DNA of 64,000 bases from Armatimonadota bacterium (GCA_029907255.1 JARYMF010000008.1:100765-164764), one strand, 5' to 3'; counted from the first letter of the stretch, positions 18,561-26,885 are shown. Notes: generated by a model from the letters alone, not told the origin. Translations and numbers: made by a program.

Positions 18561-19622
18561 ATGCCTGTACCCAATTTGCAAAAACGACTGGAAAAGTTGG
18601 ACTCGCTGATAGATATTAATCATATCAGGCAGTCAGAGCGGTTGCTTGAGGATACATTCTCATACAAGGCGGTTGACAGGCTGCCGATACTGAATCCAGA
18701 TTATGTCCCGGGCTGGGAGACATATCCATATTCCGAGGCGTTTTATGATATGGAGAAGATGCTCATAAATGAGCTCGCTGGTGTATGGCAAGGTGCAAAC
18801 CTCAGGGATGATAGAATGTATACCATTCGTGCGAACTATGGTGTCGGAACAGTTGCTTCATTATTCGGTTGCAAAATATCCCTTACGATGAACAATATGC
18901 CTTGGTGCGAGCCTCTTTCTGAGACGGAATTAATGAAAGCGCTTGATAGGGGTGTTCCTGACCTTTCATCAGGTCTCGGAACAAGGGTTTTTGAGACTGA
19001 GCAGTTCTATCTGGACACTCTTTCTCAATACCCAAACTTGAGCAAAGCGGTGCATGTGTTTATCTGCGATACACAAGGGCCGTTTGATACCGCACATCTC
19101 ATCATGGGGCACCGAATTTATACCGAGATATATGATAACCCAGATTTGGTTCACCGCTTGCTTGATGTCGTTACCGAAACTTATATTGCTTTTACAAAGG
19201 CTCAAAAAGAAATAATTGGCGAGTGCAATGACTGGAGTTACCACTCGCAAATGAAAGTAAGAGGCGGCATACGAATATGTGAGGATGCTCCGACGAACAT
19301 TTCGTCGTCCGCATACCTGGAGTTCTGCCGGCCTTACAACGAGCGCTGTCTTGCAGAGTTTAACGGTGGCTGGATTCATTACTGTGGAAAGGGCTATCAG
19401 ATATTCCCGCATGTGATTTCCACCCCAGGTCTTTGTGGCGTGAACTTTGGCAATCCAGAGGTTCAAGACCTGCAGTATATTTATTCGGAAGCCAGCAAAA
19501 GGGGAATTGGCATTATAAGCTGGAGTGGGCGATTTACATCAGAGGATGAAAAAGTCATCAAGACAGGTATTAGCCTTGTCAAAAGTGCTGAGCGTAGGTC
19601 GCCTGAGGCAGCACTTTACTAG
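18561..19622 (+). CDS. Uroporphyrinogen decarboxylase-like (URO-D superfamily) protein
   Basis: A 353-residue TIM-barrel protein of the URO-D superfamily, which includes heme-pathway HemE and the MtaA/MtbA/CmuA corrinoid methyltransferases. Recognisable pieces are the N-terminal DRLPILNPDY region, a central DTQGPFDTAHLIMG segment and the C-terminal WIHYCGKGYQIFPHVISTPGLCGVNFGNPE. The last contains the His/Cys pair seen in methyltransferase-type members. Saccharolytic uncultured bacteria often carry many such solo copies of unknown function; true HemE is unlikely. The ATG at 18561 is preferred over an in-frame GTG at 18555 because GAGAGG (18549-18554) spaces correctly to it. Confidence 0.75.
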   Translation: MPVPNLQKRLEKLDSLIDINHIRQSERLLEDTFSYKAVDRLPILNPDYVPGWETYPYSEAFYDMEKMLINELAGVWQGANLRDDRMYTIRANYGVGTVASLFGCKISLTMNNMPWCEPLSETELMKALDRGVPDLSSGLGTRVFETEQFYLDTLSQYPNLSKAVHVFICDTQGPFDTAHLIMGHRIYTEIYDNPDLVHRLLDVVTETYIAFTKAQKEIIGECNDWSYHSQMKVRGGIRICEDAPTNISSSAYLEFCRPYNERCLAEFNGGWIHYCGKGYQIFPHVISTPGLCGVNFGNPEVQDLQYIYSEASKRGIGIISWSGRFTSEDEKVIKTGISLVKSAERRSPEAALY

Positions 19623-19811
19623 TAATAATTTTAAACCTCGTTTTTTGTTTTAGCGCCTAAAAACGGTTAATTCATTAAGACCGCGCGAATCCTTTGTAAG
19701 CCATTAGCTATTGGCATACAGCTTCTTTGTCGGATTGGCACAGTTCTTGCATCATGTTTTTATGTACTCTACTCCTTCCAAACCTCACAGCAGTAGAGGC
19801 AGCTGCTGTGC

Positions 19812-19852
19812 ATGTGCCCGTCCCACAACTACAAGACGGGCACATTAATTTT
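19812..19852 (+). terminator. Intrinsic terminator downstream of the URO-D-like gene
   Basis: An 11-bp perfect stem, ATGTGCCCGTC (19812-19822) with GACGGGCACAT (19835-19845), is followed by TAATTTTTTT. It lies 190 nt after the stop, and I see nothing coding in 19623-19811. Confidence 0.85.
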
Positions 19853-19859
19853 TTTATGA

Positions 19860-19883
19860 AAAAATGAAAACGTTTTCATTTTT
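19860..19883. promoter_or_regulatory. 24-bp perfect palindrome, LacI/GalR-type operator
   Basis: Twelve bases (19860-19871) are followed by their exact reverse complement (19872-19883). The core TGAAAACGTTTTCA has the central CG and flanks typical of LacI/GalR operators. It lies just after a terminator and about 70 nt before a TATAAT, so it may control the candidate small transcript to its right. No regulator gene is in the window. Confidence 0.6.
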
Positions 19884-19953
19884 GGGAACTTCCTTTCTAT
19901 TTCTTTCGTCTTAAATAGTGAAGACGATTACTAACGGCAGGTGATTGCAGCGC

Positions 19954-20055
19954 TATAATCATACCTCCTTCATCCCAATGCATTGCCGGTTCTCTTGCCG
20001 GCATGTAGCCATCCCTCATGAGAAAGCCCACTGGAAGTTCAGTGGGCTTTTTTTT
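19954..20055 (+). ncRNA. Candidate small RNA between operator and terminator
   Basis: A TATAAT (19954-19959) is followed by a CCTCC stretch, a hairpin TGCCGG/CCGGCA (19984-20003) and a strong terminator (20023-20055), giving a possible 90-nt transcript with no convincing ORF. The -35 region is weak, so this is tentative. The CCUCC could mask ribosome-binding sites. The rest of 19623-20130 shows no gene. Confidence 0.35.
20023..20055. terminator. Bidirectional intrinsic terminator
   Basis: AAAGCCCACTG (20023-20033) pairs with CAGTGGGCTTT (20040-20050) around a 6-nt loop, with a T-run after it on the plus strand. It can also end the minus-strand ABC operon that stops at 20131. Confidence 0.88.
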
Positions 20056-20130
20056 GGCTGGTTTGGGCGGGAGACTGTAATTTATGAGGTTTTTCGGAAT
20101 TTGGCTTGTCTATTTATTTTGAGGAAACAA

Positions 20131-20994
20131 TTATCCCTTCAACGCACCCGCGGTGAGGCCTTCGGTAATTTGACGCTGGAAGAAGAGATATACAATGAGT
20201 GTGGGGATCATTACGATTACTAAACCCGCAAAGAGCACCCCCCAATTTGTCTCATAGTGTTCAACCATCAGGAGATTGGCAATTCCAAGAGGCAGAGTTC
20301 GGAGTTCGTTGCTGCTTATAATGACAAGTGCTAGCGGATATTCATTCCAAATGCCAAAGAAATTAAAGATTCCAGCCGTAATCAGCCCTGGTTTGGCAAG
20401 GGGAAGCATAATCCGCCAGAAGACCGAAAAATGCGAGCATCCGTCTATTAGGCCGGCTTCTGCAAGTTCGTAAGGCAGCGTTTTAAAGAAACCAGTAAGG
20501 ACGAATATGGTGAAGGATAACGAGAAAGCAACATAAGCGGTTATTAATCCAAAATAATTGTCGAGCATATTTAACCGGCTAAGTAGGAGGTAGAGCGGAA
20601 CAATGCCGAGAAACACAGGAAACATCATTCCGCTAATAAAGGCAGTATGTACTATCTCTCGCCCTCGAAAGACAAAGCGGGCAAGGGCATAGGCCGCTAT
20701 CGAACCAATAAGCAGGATAAAAAACATAGAAATTGAGGTGACGATTACGCTATTAAAGAAACACCGCCCAATCTCGGCTCTTTGCCAAGCATCAATAAAG
20801 TTTTGCCACTGGGGTTTTAGAGTTGGTAGCCAAGGATTTGTAAAAATTTCATAAGAAGTCTTCAGCGAAACAGAGATAAGCCAAATCATTGGGTAGACAA
20901 CGATAATGGCATATGCAATAAGAATCACCTCAACAGGTATCAGAATCAGAATCTTTTTTAGCTTATTCTGACTCCCACCACGCTTAATTCCCAT
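20131..20994 (-). CDS. Sugar ABC transporter permease, MalG/LacG type
   Basis: A 287-residue inner-membrane permease of the carbohydrate-uptake ABC class. Six membrane segments are readable, beginning VEVILIAYAIIVVYPMIWL. The EAA loop that docks the ATPase is ELAEAGLIDGCSHFSVFWRIMLPLAKPG. It forms the translocation pore with the permease encoded next to it. Its ATG lies 1 nt after that gene's stop, showing coupling. No ATP-binding gene is present in the operon, so a shared multitask ATPase (MsmX/MalK type) must be supplied from elsewhere. It is the last gene before the terminator at 20023-20055. Confidence 0.92.
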   Translation of the reverse strand: MGIKRGGSQNKLKKILILIPVEVILIAYAIIVVYPMIWLISVSLKTSYEIFTNPWLPTLKPQWQNFIDAWQRAEIGRCFFNSVIVTSISMFFILLIGSIAAYALARFVFRGREIVHTAFISGMMFPVFLGIVPLYLLLSRLNMLDNYFGLITAYVAFSLSFTIFVLTGFFKTLPYELAEAGLIDGCSHFSVFWRIMLPLAKPGLITAGIFNFFGIWNEYPLALVIISSNELRTLPLGIANLLMVEHYETNWGVLFAGLVIVMIPTLIVYLFFQRQITEGLTAGALKG

Positions 20995-20995
20995 T

Positions 20996-21889
20996 CTAAA
21001 ACTCCACTGCCTCTCGCTTCATTAGGCGAAGTGATATGAGTGCGAAACCGAGTATCAACAAGAAAGCTACAACACCCAAAGCTGTAGCATATCCATAATT
21101 ACTTTCAGTAAATGCTAACCGATAAAGATAAGTCAACATCGTTTCGGTGTGGTAATTCGGGCCACACTGACCACATGTGATAACGTAGACTAATCCAAAG
21201 ATATTTAGTGTATGTATGACAAGGTAAATAACCCCTAGCTTTAAGATTTCCCAGAGCAGTGGTATTGTGACGTGGCGAAATGACTGCCAGTGGGTTGCAC
21301 CGTCTATTGCAGCTGCCTCATAAAAAGACGTAGGTATGCTTTGCATTCCAGCCAGGAAGAGCACGATATAAAAGCCAAGACTGTACCAAATGCTTACTAC
21401 GACTACCGCAGGCAGTGCAGTTGAGGGTTCGCCTAACCATCCGGTTGCATATCTTTCGAGGCCGATTGCTTTTAGGAAGCTGTTGAGGAGTCCAAACTGC
21501 ATATTATAGACGAACGACCACAGGACGGCTACTGCAACGACCGAGATCATGTTTGGAAAGAGGTACACGGCTCGGTACATACTTGCGCCCCATACCTTGC
21601 GGCTCAGGGCATAGGAGACGAATAGCCCCACAATTAAAACTACGGGGAGCGATATGCCCAAAAATACTAGGTTGTGGCTGAGCGCCTTCCAGAAAATTGG
21701 ATCTTCCAGAAGGAGGGTGCGGAAATTCTGCAGCCCAACGAACTCTTTGTTTGTCGAGAGCCCTCGCCAGCGGAAAAGCGCAATATAGAATGCCTGCGCC
21801 ATGGGAAAGAGAAAGAAAATGGCATATAGGATTACAGCTGGCGCCAGAAAAGCTATAATCGTTAGTTGTTGGTCTCGCTTGCGCATCAA
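20996..21889 (-). CDS. Sugar ABC transporter permease, MalF/LacF type
   Basis: A 297-residue inner-membrane permease partner of the following gene. It starts with a membrane segment (AFLAPAVILYAIFFLFPMAQ), continues with the family's ALFRWRGLSTNKEFVGLQNF loop, and carries the EAA loop SFYEAAAIDGATHWQSFRHVT. Six transmembrane helices are expected. Its start overlaps the binding-protein gene's stop by ATGA (21886-21889), so binding protein and both permeases are one operon. The substrate is presumably an oligosaccharide, by family. Confidence 0.92.
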   Translation of the reverse strand: MMRKRDQQLTIIAFLAPAVILYAIFFLFPMAQAFYIALFRWRGLSTNKEFVGLQNFRTLLLEDPIFWKALSHNLVFLGISLPVVLIVGLFVSYALSRKVWGASMYRAVYLFPNMISVVAVAVLWSFVYNMQFGLLNSFLKAIGLERYATGWLGEPSTALPAVVVVSIWYSLGFYIVLFLAGMQSIPTSFYEAAAIDGATHWQSFRHVTIPLLWEILKLGVIYLVIHTLNIFGLVYVITCGQCGPNYHTETMLTYLYRLAFTESNYGYATALGVVAFLLILGFALISLRLMKREAVEF

Positions 21890-23202
21890 ATTTTATGTTT
21901 TGGTATCGATTTGTCTTTCCGTACCTTTTCGGCTGCTGCTTCCATGGCATCCACGCATTGTTTTGGCGTCATTTCGCCGCTAAGGAGTGCACCCATCGCG
22001 CTCTCGGTGGCCGCCTTCATTGATGGGTACCATTGCTCAAAGTCCATGTCCCACGTTGCCTTAGCCTCGCGCATGCATTTTGCAGCCGACACAAGATCAG
22101 GAGGCAATTTAACCTGCTCAGCGGCCCCTTTGATGGACATTAGCGTGTTCTTTTGAACGATGAACTTCTTTGCCATATCTATTGAGCTCATAAATTTGAA
22201 GAAGTCAGCTGCAATGTCGTGATGCTTGCCTTCCTTCGGAATTATCCAGCTTTCTGGTCCCGCAGAGACAATAGAGGGATCCCCTTTGCCTCCCTTTACA
22301 ACCGGCGGGTTGATGAAGTCCATTTTGAAACCAGGGGGGATTTGGTTCTTCATTTCCGAACCTAACCATGTGCCGCAAGGAATCATAGCGGCTCGACCGA
22401 GGATGAATTCCATTTGCGCTTCTGTGTGGCTCATTCCCATTGCGCCTTTTTGGAAGTAACCTCTGTCGCGAAGCTCCGCTATCATTTCGGCGGCTTTGAG
22501 GAATGCTGGGCTGTTCCACGCTCCAGGCTTTAGGTTTTGTGCGTCTTTGTAAGCTTGAAGTCCGCCGATGCTAATTGCCCACGGAATAAGGAAGCCTCTA
22601 AGTGTGTAGGCTTGATATTTGCCTTGATAAGTAAGAGGCGCAATTCCTGCTTTCTTTATCTTTTCGCAGAGAACAAGTAGTTCATCGTATGTCTTGGGCG
22701 GAGTCCAACCATGTTTCTTAAACATGTTGACGTTATACCACCAACCGGTGATATTTAAGTTATAGGGAATGATATAATAATGCCCGTTGTACTTTCCTTT
22801 TTCAAGTAAGTCAGGGTAAAATGTGTCCTTCCACTTGACGTTCTGGCCGTATGCCTTCGTTTCCAAATACTTGTCCATTTCCAGGACTTTGCCTTCTGCC
22901 ACGAGACCCCATACGTCCATTCCCCAGCCGGGCCATGTTAGGTCGGGTGGGTTGCCCTTTACAAACCTTGGCCGAAGTTGTTCCCAAATTCTCGGGTTAC
23001 CCCACACCTTAATTTTTACATTTGGATGAAGTTTTTCGTATTCGCGAGCGGCATACTCAAAAAAGTCGAGCCCAAAGCCACCTTGAAATGAAGCAACTTC
23101 GATTACAATCTTGCCTTCCTCTTTGGCTTGTTTTTTGCCGCAGCCCCCAATCACAAGGGAAATTAAAACCACAAATGCTAGGATGTAAAGCGTTCTCCTC
23201 AT
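21886..23202 (-). CDS. Extracellular solute-binding protein family 1 (sugar-binding lipoprotein)
   Basis: A 438-residue lipoprotein that captures the sugar for the ABC permeases encoded downstream. The N-terminus MRRTLYILAFVVLISLVIGGC carries a lipobox (VIGGC, Cys at 21). The mature part reads like family 1 binding proteins (EYEKLHPNVKIKVWGNPRIWEQL, then YYIIPYNLNITGWWYN). The start at 23202 is preferred over one 10 codons upstream because the signal peptide begins there and AAAGGA precedes it. This gene opens the operon. A possible promoter lies at 23248-23275. Confidence 0.9.
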   Translation of the reverse strand: MRRTLYILAFVVLISLVIGGCGKKQAKEEGKIVIEVASFQGGFGLDFFEYAAREYEKLHPNVKIKVWGNPRIWEQLRPRFVKGNPPDLTWPGWGMDVWGLVAEGKVLEMDKYLETKAYGQNVKWKDTFYPDLLEKGKYNGHYYIIPYNLNITGWWYNVNMFKKHGWTPPKTYDELLVLCEKIKKAGIAPLTYQGKYQAYTLRGFLIPWAISIGGLQAYKDAQNLKPGAWNSPAFLKAAEMIAELRDRGYFQKGAMGMSHTEAQMEFILGRAAMIPCGTWLGSEMKNQIPPGFKMDFINPPVVKGGKGDPSIVSAGPESWIIPKEGKHHDIAADFFKFMSSIDMAKKFIVQKNTLMSIKGAAEQVKLPPDLVSAAKCMREAKATWDMDFEQWYPSMKAATESAMGALLSGEMTPKQCVDAMEAAAEKVRKDKSIPKHKI

Positions 23203-23247
23203 GTGAGCCTGTCCTTTCGATAAAAGTCCCAATTATTAACAAAATTA

Positions 23248-23275
23248 AGCATAACTTGTAATTTTAGTATTTCAA
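23248..23275 (-). promoter_or_regulatory. Possible promoter of the sugar ABC operon
   Basis: On the minus strand, TTGAAA (23275-23270), a 16-bp spacer and TATGCT (23253-23248) lie about 45 nt before the start codon. It is a moderate match only. Confidence 0.4.
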
Positions 23276-23369
23276 GTGTTGAGCTTTGCCAACCATAGTA
23301 GCATTTCGTCGAGGTAGGTGGAAAATCCTGCACGAGGCATTTGTGTTTGGCTTAAGTACCACAGTTCAA

Positions 23370-24056
23370 TTAATCTTCAACGTCATCAATTTCCTGGTTG
23401 CTAAACGGGTTTTGTTCGCTAGGTTCACGATATCCTGTTGGCGTTTCAATATAGTTTCCATAGCCGATGCCGAACGGAACATAGCTGCTGGGGTAGCCCC
23501 CGTAAATGCCAGGACCGCCCATGTAAATGCCGGTGAAACCGCCCCCAAAGTAGCCGTGTCTGCTTGGATAACCTCCGCCAAACCAATTCCGTGGACGCAT
23601 CGTTTCCACTCCGAGGATGTTGGCGATATCCAAGCAATCAACAAATTGTATGGGAATTTTCACAACCCGAGTTTTAGGCTTGGATTGTTCCTGCTCTTTA
23701 ACCCACGGTTCCTGTTGAGCATATATTTGAGTTTCTTGTTTCTTCGGACAAATAATATAAACCCCATTTTCGATGCGATGGGTGCAGCCTGCGGAGCGGA
23801 GGACGGCGTTTAGCGCTTGGTCGAAGGGAGTGTCCTTGATTGAGCAGGTAACTAGTCCATTGGTTCCGCTTTCAAGAACGTATCCTCGGTTTGTCCCTCT
23901 GAAAAGCACTTCTATTGCTGATTTTATAGGCGTGTCTCGGAATTGAACCGTTACGAGCGGTTCTTCGGAATCGGTGGCTTGTATTTTCTCCGCCGAGACC
24001 GTGCATGCTTGCAGAATTATAAAAACTATTGAAATTATTAATATTTTTCGTAACAT
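23370..24056 (-). CDS. Exported STN (secretin/TonB short N-terminal)-domain protein with Gly/Tyr-rich tail
   Basis: A 228-residue exported protein. After a signal peptide (about 1-22) comes an STN-like domain (about 30-105: PLVTVQFRDTPIKSAIEVLFRGTNRGY through HRIENGVYIICPKK), as found at the front of PilQ/GspD secretins and TonB receptors. A conserved VVKIPIQFVDCLDIANILG segment resembles the following secretin N-domain. The protein then ends in a Gly/Tyr/Pro-rich stretch with no secretin pore. It is thus a standalone secretin-periplasmic-domain protein. A role in a type IV pilus or secretion complex is possible but not shown, and no pil or gsp genes are adjacent. Confidence 0.65.
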   Translation of the reverse strand: MLRKILIISIVFIILQACTVSAEKIQATDSEEPLVTVQFRDTPIKSAIEVLFRGTNRGYVLESGTNGLVTCSIKDTPFDQALNAVLRSAGCTHRIENGVYIICPKKQETQIYAQQEPWVKEQEQSKPKTRVVKIPIQFVDCLDIANILGVETMRPRNWFGGGYPSRHGYFGGGFTGIYMGGPGIYGGYPSSYVPFGIGYGNYIETPTGYREPSEQNPFSNQEIDDVED

Positions 24057-24165
24057 TCTCTTGCCTTTTCTAAAGGCAGTGAAGTCTAGGTGATTTTTTA
24101 AAAAATTAACGTTACCACAATAAGGGTATTCTACTCTTTGCGACGGTTTACCTTTTTATGGGTTC

Positions 24166-25326
24166 TCAATATGCTTGATTGTACAGTTCCATCCAAAGGG
24201 CTTTCTTTAGAGCCTTATGGGCATCTGAGGTAACATCCGCAATTGACTTGCCTGAAAGCTCAGCATCCTCTGCCGAAGGGTGAATTATCACTTTGCCTTT
24301 GATAGTCACGTACTGCCCTCCGCCTTCGAGTTTGATGTCATGCAATCCAGCGCCAGCTAGAAGAGCAGTCTCAATCTTTGCCGCTATCTCCTCAGCTCTA
24401 GTGATTGCCTTCTTGCCACCAGAGTCGGCGGTTCGGATTACAAGAACATCACCAATACTCACATCGGCTGCTTGAATGCCGTTTACTTCGGTTGGTTTGA
24501 CTTGAACTCTTAAGTAGCTTGTAACGAGACGACGATTAATCTTAATTCCGCGAGCCTCAAGCTCGGAAGTAATCTCTCGTGCACGCAGATATGCAGGTGG
24601 GTGGGTGGCAAATATGCCCCAATTTATTGATGGCTTTCTTCCTTCGTCGCGAGCAAGCCGTTCCATGAACGTAAGCATGCCAGTAGGATTGAACTTTGTG
24701 GCTGTTAGGTAGGCAACAGCAGTGCGGTCTGCATCAAGCTCTGCTTTTTGACCATAGCCGCTCATTTTTGCAGTGTTAATAAGGTTAGCAATCATTACTG
24801 TATCGCTGATGTCCATCCCTGCTGCCTTGCCTGCTAGAATGGCAGCCATCATTCCTAGCATTGCCTTTTGCTGGGCTTTATTCAATTGCAAAGCATGGTG
24901 ATGCGCAACATGGGCAATCTCGTGGGCAATGACAGCAGCAAGCTCATCATCTGACTGGACATAATCCAGCAGTCCTTTGTTTATATATACGAAGCCGCCT
25001 GGCAGCGCGAATGCGTTTACATCTTTGTCATCTATTATCTTGAAGGAGTATTGGAAGTTTGCCGGAGCGCTACTTCCATAGCTTGGCTTTATTTGGAACT
25101 GGCAAGCTACTTTGGCTATTGCCATGCCGATATCTTGAACGCGCTTTACCAAGGTTTCGTCGGTAATAAACTTTGATTCCTTTTCGACCTGCGCTGCTGC
25201 TTCCTTGCCAATCTTGATTTCTTCTTCGATATCAATAGCAAATGTTGGCGTGGTGTGGAAGCCGCCAGCGGCGATAACTAACGCCAAGATAAAAAACTTT
25301 AAAGCTTGAAATCTTTGGAATTTCAT
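24166..25326 (-). CDS. M48 family metalloprotease, exported
   Basis: A 386-residue zinc protease with a signal peptide (about 1-30). The catalytic motif is VIAHEIAHVAHHHAL (HExxH, near residues 137-141), with a downstream third-ligand Glu in AELDADRTAVAYL. FATHPPAYLRAREI is also conserved in the BepA/YfgC-like group of M48 enzymes, which maintain outer-membrane proteins. The last 100 residues (KKAITRAEEIAAKIETALLAG onward) resemble a BON-like substrate- or lipid-binding domain. It acts in the periplasm. AGAGG lies upstream of the ATG. It is followed on the same strand by the STN-domain gene after 109 nt. Confidence 0.88.
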   Translation of the reverse strand: MKFQRFQALKFFILALVIAAGGFHTTPTFAIDIEEEIKIGKEAAAQVEKESKFITDETLVKRVQDIGMAIAKVACQFQIKPSYGSSAPANFQYSFKIIDDKDVNAFALPGGFVYINKGLLDYVQSDDELAAVIAHEIAHVAHHHALQLNKAQQKAMLGMMAAILAGKAAGMDISDTVMIANLINTAKMSGYGQKAELDADRTAVAYLTATKFNPTGMLTFMERLARDEGRKPSINWGIFATHPPAYLRAREITSELEARGIKINRRLVTSYLRVQVKPTEVNGIQAADVSIGDVLVIRTADSGGKKAITRAEEIAAKIETALLAGAGLHDIKLEGGGQYVTIKGKVIIHPSAEDAELSGKSIADVTSDAHKALKKALWMELYNQAY

Positions 25327-25389
25327 TTTGACGCCTCTTTTGGCTCAGAGTCTTCCACATATAATGACGTTTTTTACATCATTGTAGTT

Positions 25390-26817
25390 TCATTTGGCAG
25401 GAAACTTGCCTGCTTCCTTACATATACGAGCCATCTCCTCGCGTGCCGCTTTGAGGCCGAGCTTTGGCTGGCGGTTGGCATCATGACATTCTGTACAACG
25501 CGATTGTAAAACGGCTCCGAATGGTTTGCCAGGCCGCCGCACATGGATGACTCCGGGCCCATGGCATGCTTCGCACTGAACACCCCAGAAGCGATTTGAT
25601 GATATTGAGGAGCTTGTTTGGTTGACCTGAAACCCAGTAGTGTGACAGCTTGTACAAGCTGGGTCATTTTCCTTATGTTCTTTCCGCAATGTCTCTAAAG
25701 CTCTAGCGTGTGGTGTTTCTACCCATGCCTCGTACTGTTTCAAATGACATTCTCTGCACTTAAGCGCTGAAACGTATGGTTGGGGGTCTCTATGTTCATA
25801 ATAAACCTTTGGTGTTGTATTTCCCATTGGCGCAGTAGTCTGGCTTGCACGCGTGAGGTATTCTCTAAGATCAGCATCATGTTTTGCGACAAGTTTTTCC
25901 ATTTCCGCGTCCTCGCCGCACTCCTTGCCTAAAGCAATGTATTCGCCGGTTGCGTTTTTAATACTTCCGCCCTCGTCAATATCTAAAACTAATTTGCCAA
26001 TGTATTTCCCATTGAATCGGCTAATCATTAATATTGTATTTCCAACGCGTTCAAAAGTTTCCATTTCCTTGCCTATATTATGGCCGCAAAGGATTACGTC
26101 GATGCCGGGGACTTTAGAGGCAAGCATCTTTGCTCCATCATAGCCGCTGTGACTTAGGATTACAACAAGGTCGCATTGTTTCCGTAAATCTTCAACTACC
26201 TTGTGGGCAGTTTCAATAATTGGAAGAATACGTATGCCGGTCCTTTCTTGGAGGGTTGGATGAATAAGTGAATCGCCAAGTAGCGATGTAATCCCAACCC
26301 GCAGGCCTTCACGCGTTGTTTTAACAATGAAAGGTTTATCTCCAAGAAGATTGCCGTTTGAAAGTTCTGTAACGTTTGCTGTGATTAACGGGACGTTATC
26401 GCCGAACATTTTAGAGATGCCAGATTCCTTAACGAATCTAGCTTCCATATCGCCCATTCCGACTGCATCATAGCCCATGTAAGGTAGTGCTTGGCGGTAT
26501 AATGTTTGTTTAATTTCTGCGTGCCTTCCAACGCCAGCAATTACGTCACCAACATCAAGGAGCAGAAAATCCAGGCCTTGTTCTCGAAGTGATTTTAAAA
26601 ATGCGGCACGATGCGAGACCCCGCCGAGGTCTCCACGAGGTGGTCACCCACAGCTTTTTACTTGACCATGGTCGTCGCCCGTGAAAAGTATTGTTAATTG
26701 GTGTGGCTTTACTTTGCTTTTCTGCGCAAAAATACAAGGCGATAACAAGCCTGTGGCTGAAAAAACTGCTATGAGAAATAGCAAGCCTAAAATGGTTTTG
26801 GCGGATTTATCACACAT
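25390..26817 (-). CDS. Metallophosphoesterase-tetraheme cytochrome c fusion, candidate selenoprotein (Sec58 at TGA 26644-26646)
   Basis: Read through one in-frame TGA, this is a 475-residue exported protein. It has a signal peptide (about 1-32), a calcineurin/5'-nucleotidase-like phosphoesterase domain and a cytochrome c554-like tail. Phosphoesterase landmarks are LTILFTGDDHG with Asp48 and His50, LLLDVGD, ILSHSGYDG and VILCGH. The tail has four heme sites, CRECH (354), CTSCH (388), CEACH (415) and CTECH (441). The TGA lies in KSCG-TGA-PPRGDLGG, where relatives as I recall them have Cys-Gly-Cys. A SECIS-like hairpin follows, and a promoter lies at 26857-26885. The ATG at 26817 has AGGA upstream. 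The downstream part alone (ATG 26478) would lack both signal peptide and metal site. A nonsense mutation or read error is the alternative. Confidence 0.75.
26615..26646 (-). promoter_or_regulatory. Candidate bacterial SECIS element with its UGA
   Basis: On the coding (minus) strand, UGA (26646-26644) is followed by 10 nt. Then GAGACCUC (26633-26626) pairs with GGGGUCUC (26622-26615), 8 pairs with one G-U, around the loop GGC. The loop begins 18 nt after UGA and starts with G, which matches the geometry described for bacterial SECIS elements. The plus-strand version has an A-C mismatch, so the fold favours the mRNA. Confidence 0.65.
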
Positions 26818-26856
26818 CGCAACGTCCTGCTTTCGAGAGGGGAATAGCTAATGTTT

Positions 26857-26885
26857 AGTATAGCATTTTGTTCTTCAAAAGGCAA
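26857..26885 (-). promoter_or_regulatory. Promoter of the candidate selenoprotein gene
   Basis: On the minus strand, TTGCCT (26885-26880), a 17-bp spacer and TATACT (26862-26857) would start transcription about 33 nt before the upstream ATG at 26817. This supports that start rather than 26478. Confidence 0.65.

Noticed and set aside
25390..26478. Gene start at ATG 26478 for the phosphoesterase-cytochrome
   Set aside because: It would give a protein with c-heme sites but no signal peptide and without the DxH metal motif, while the promoter and an uninterrupted frame lie upstream of the TGA.
26555..26737. Separate 60-residue minus-strand ORF overlapping the TGA region
   Set aside because: It is in another frame from the signal peptide and phosphoesterase motifs and has no recognisable content; it is a shadow.
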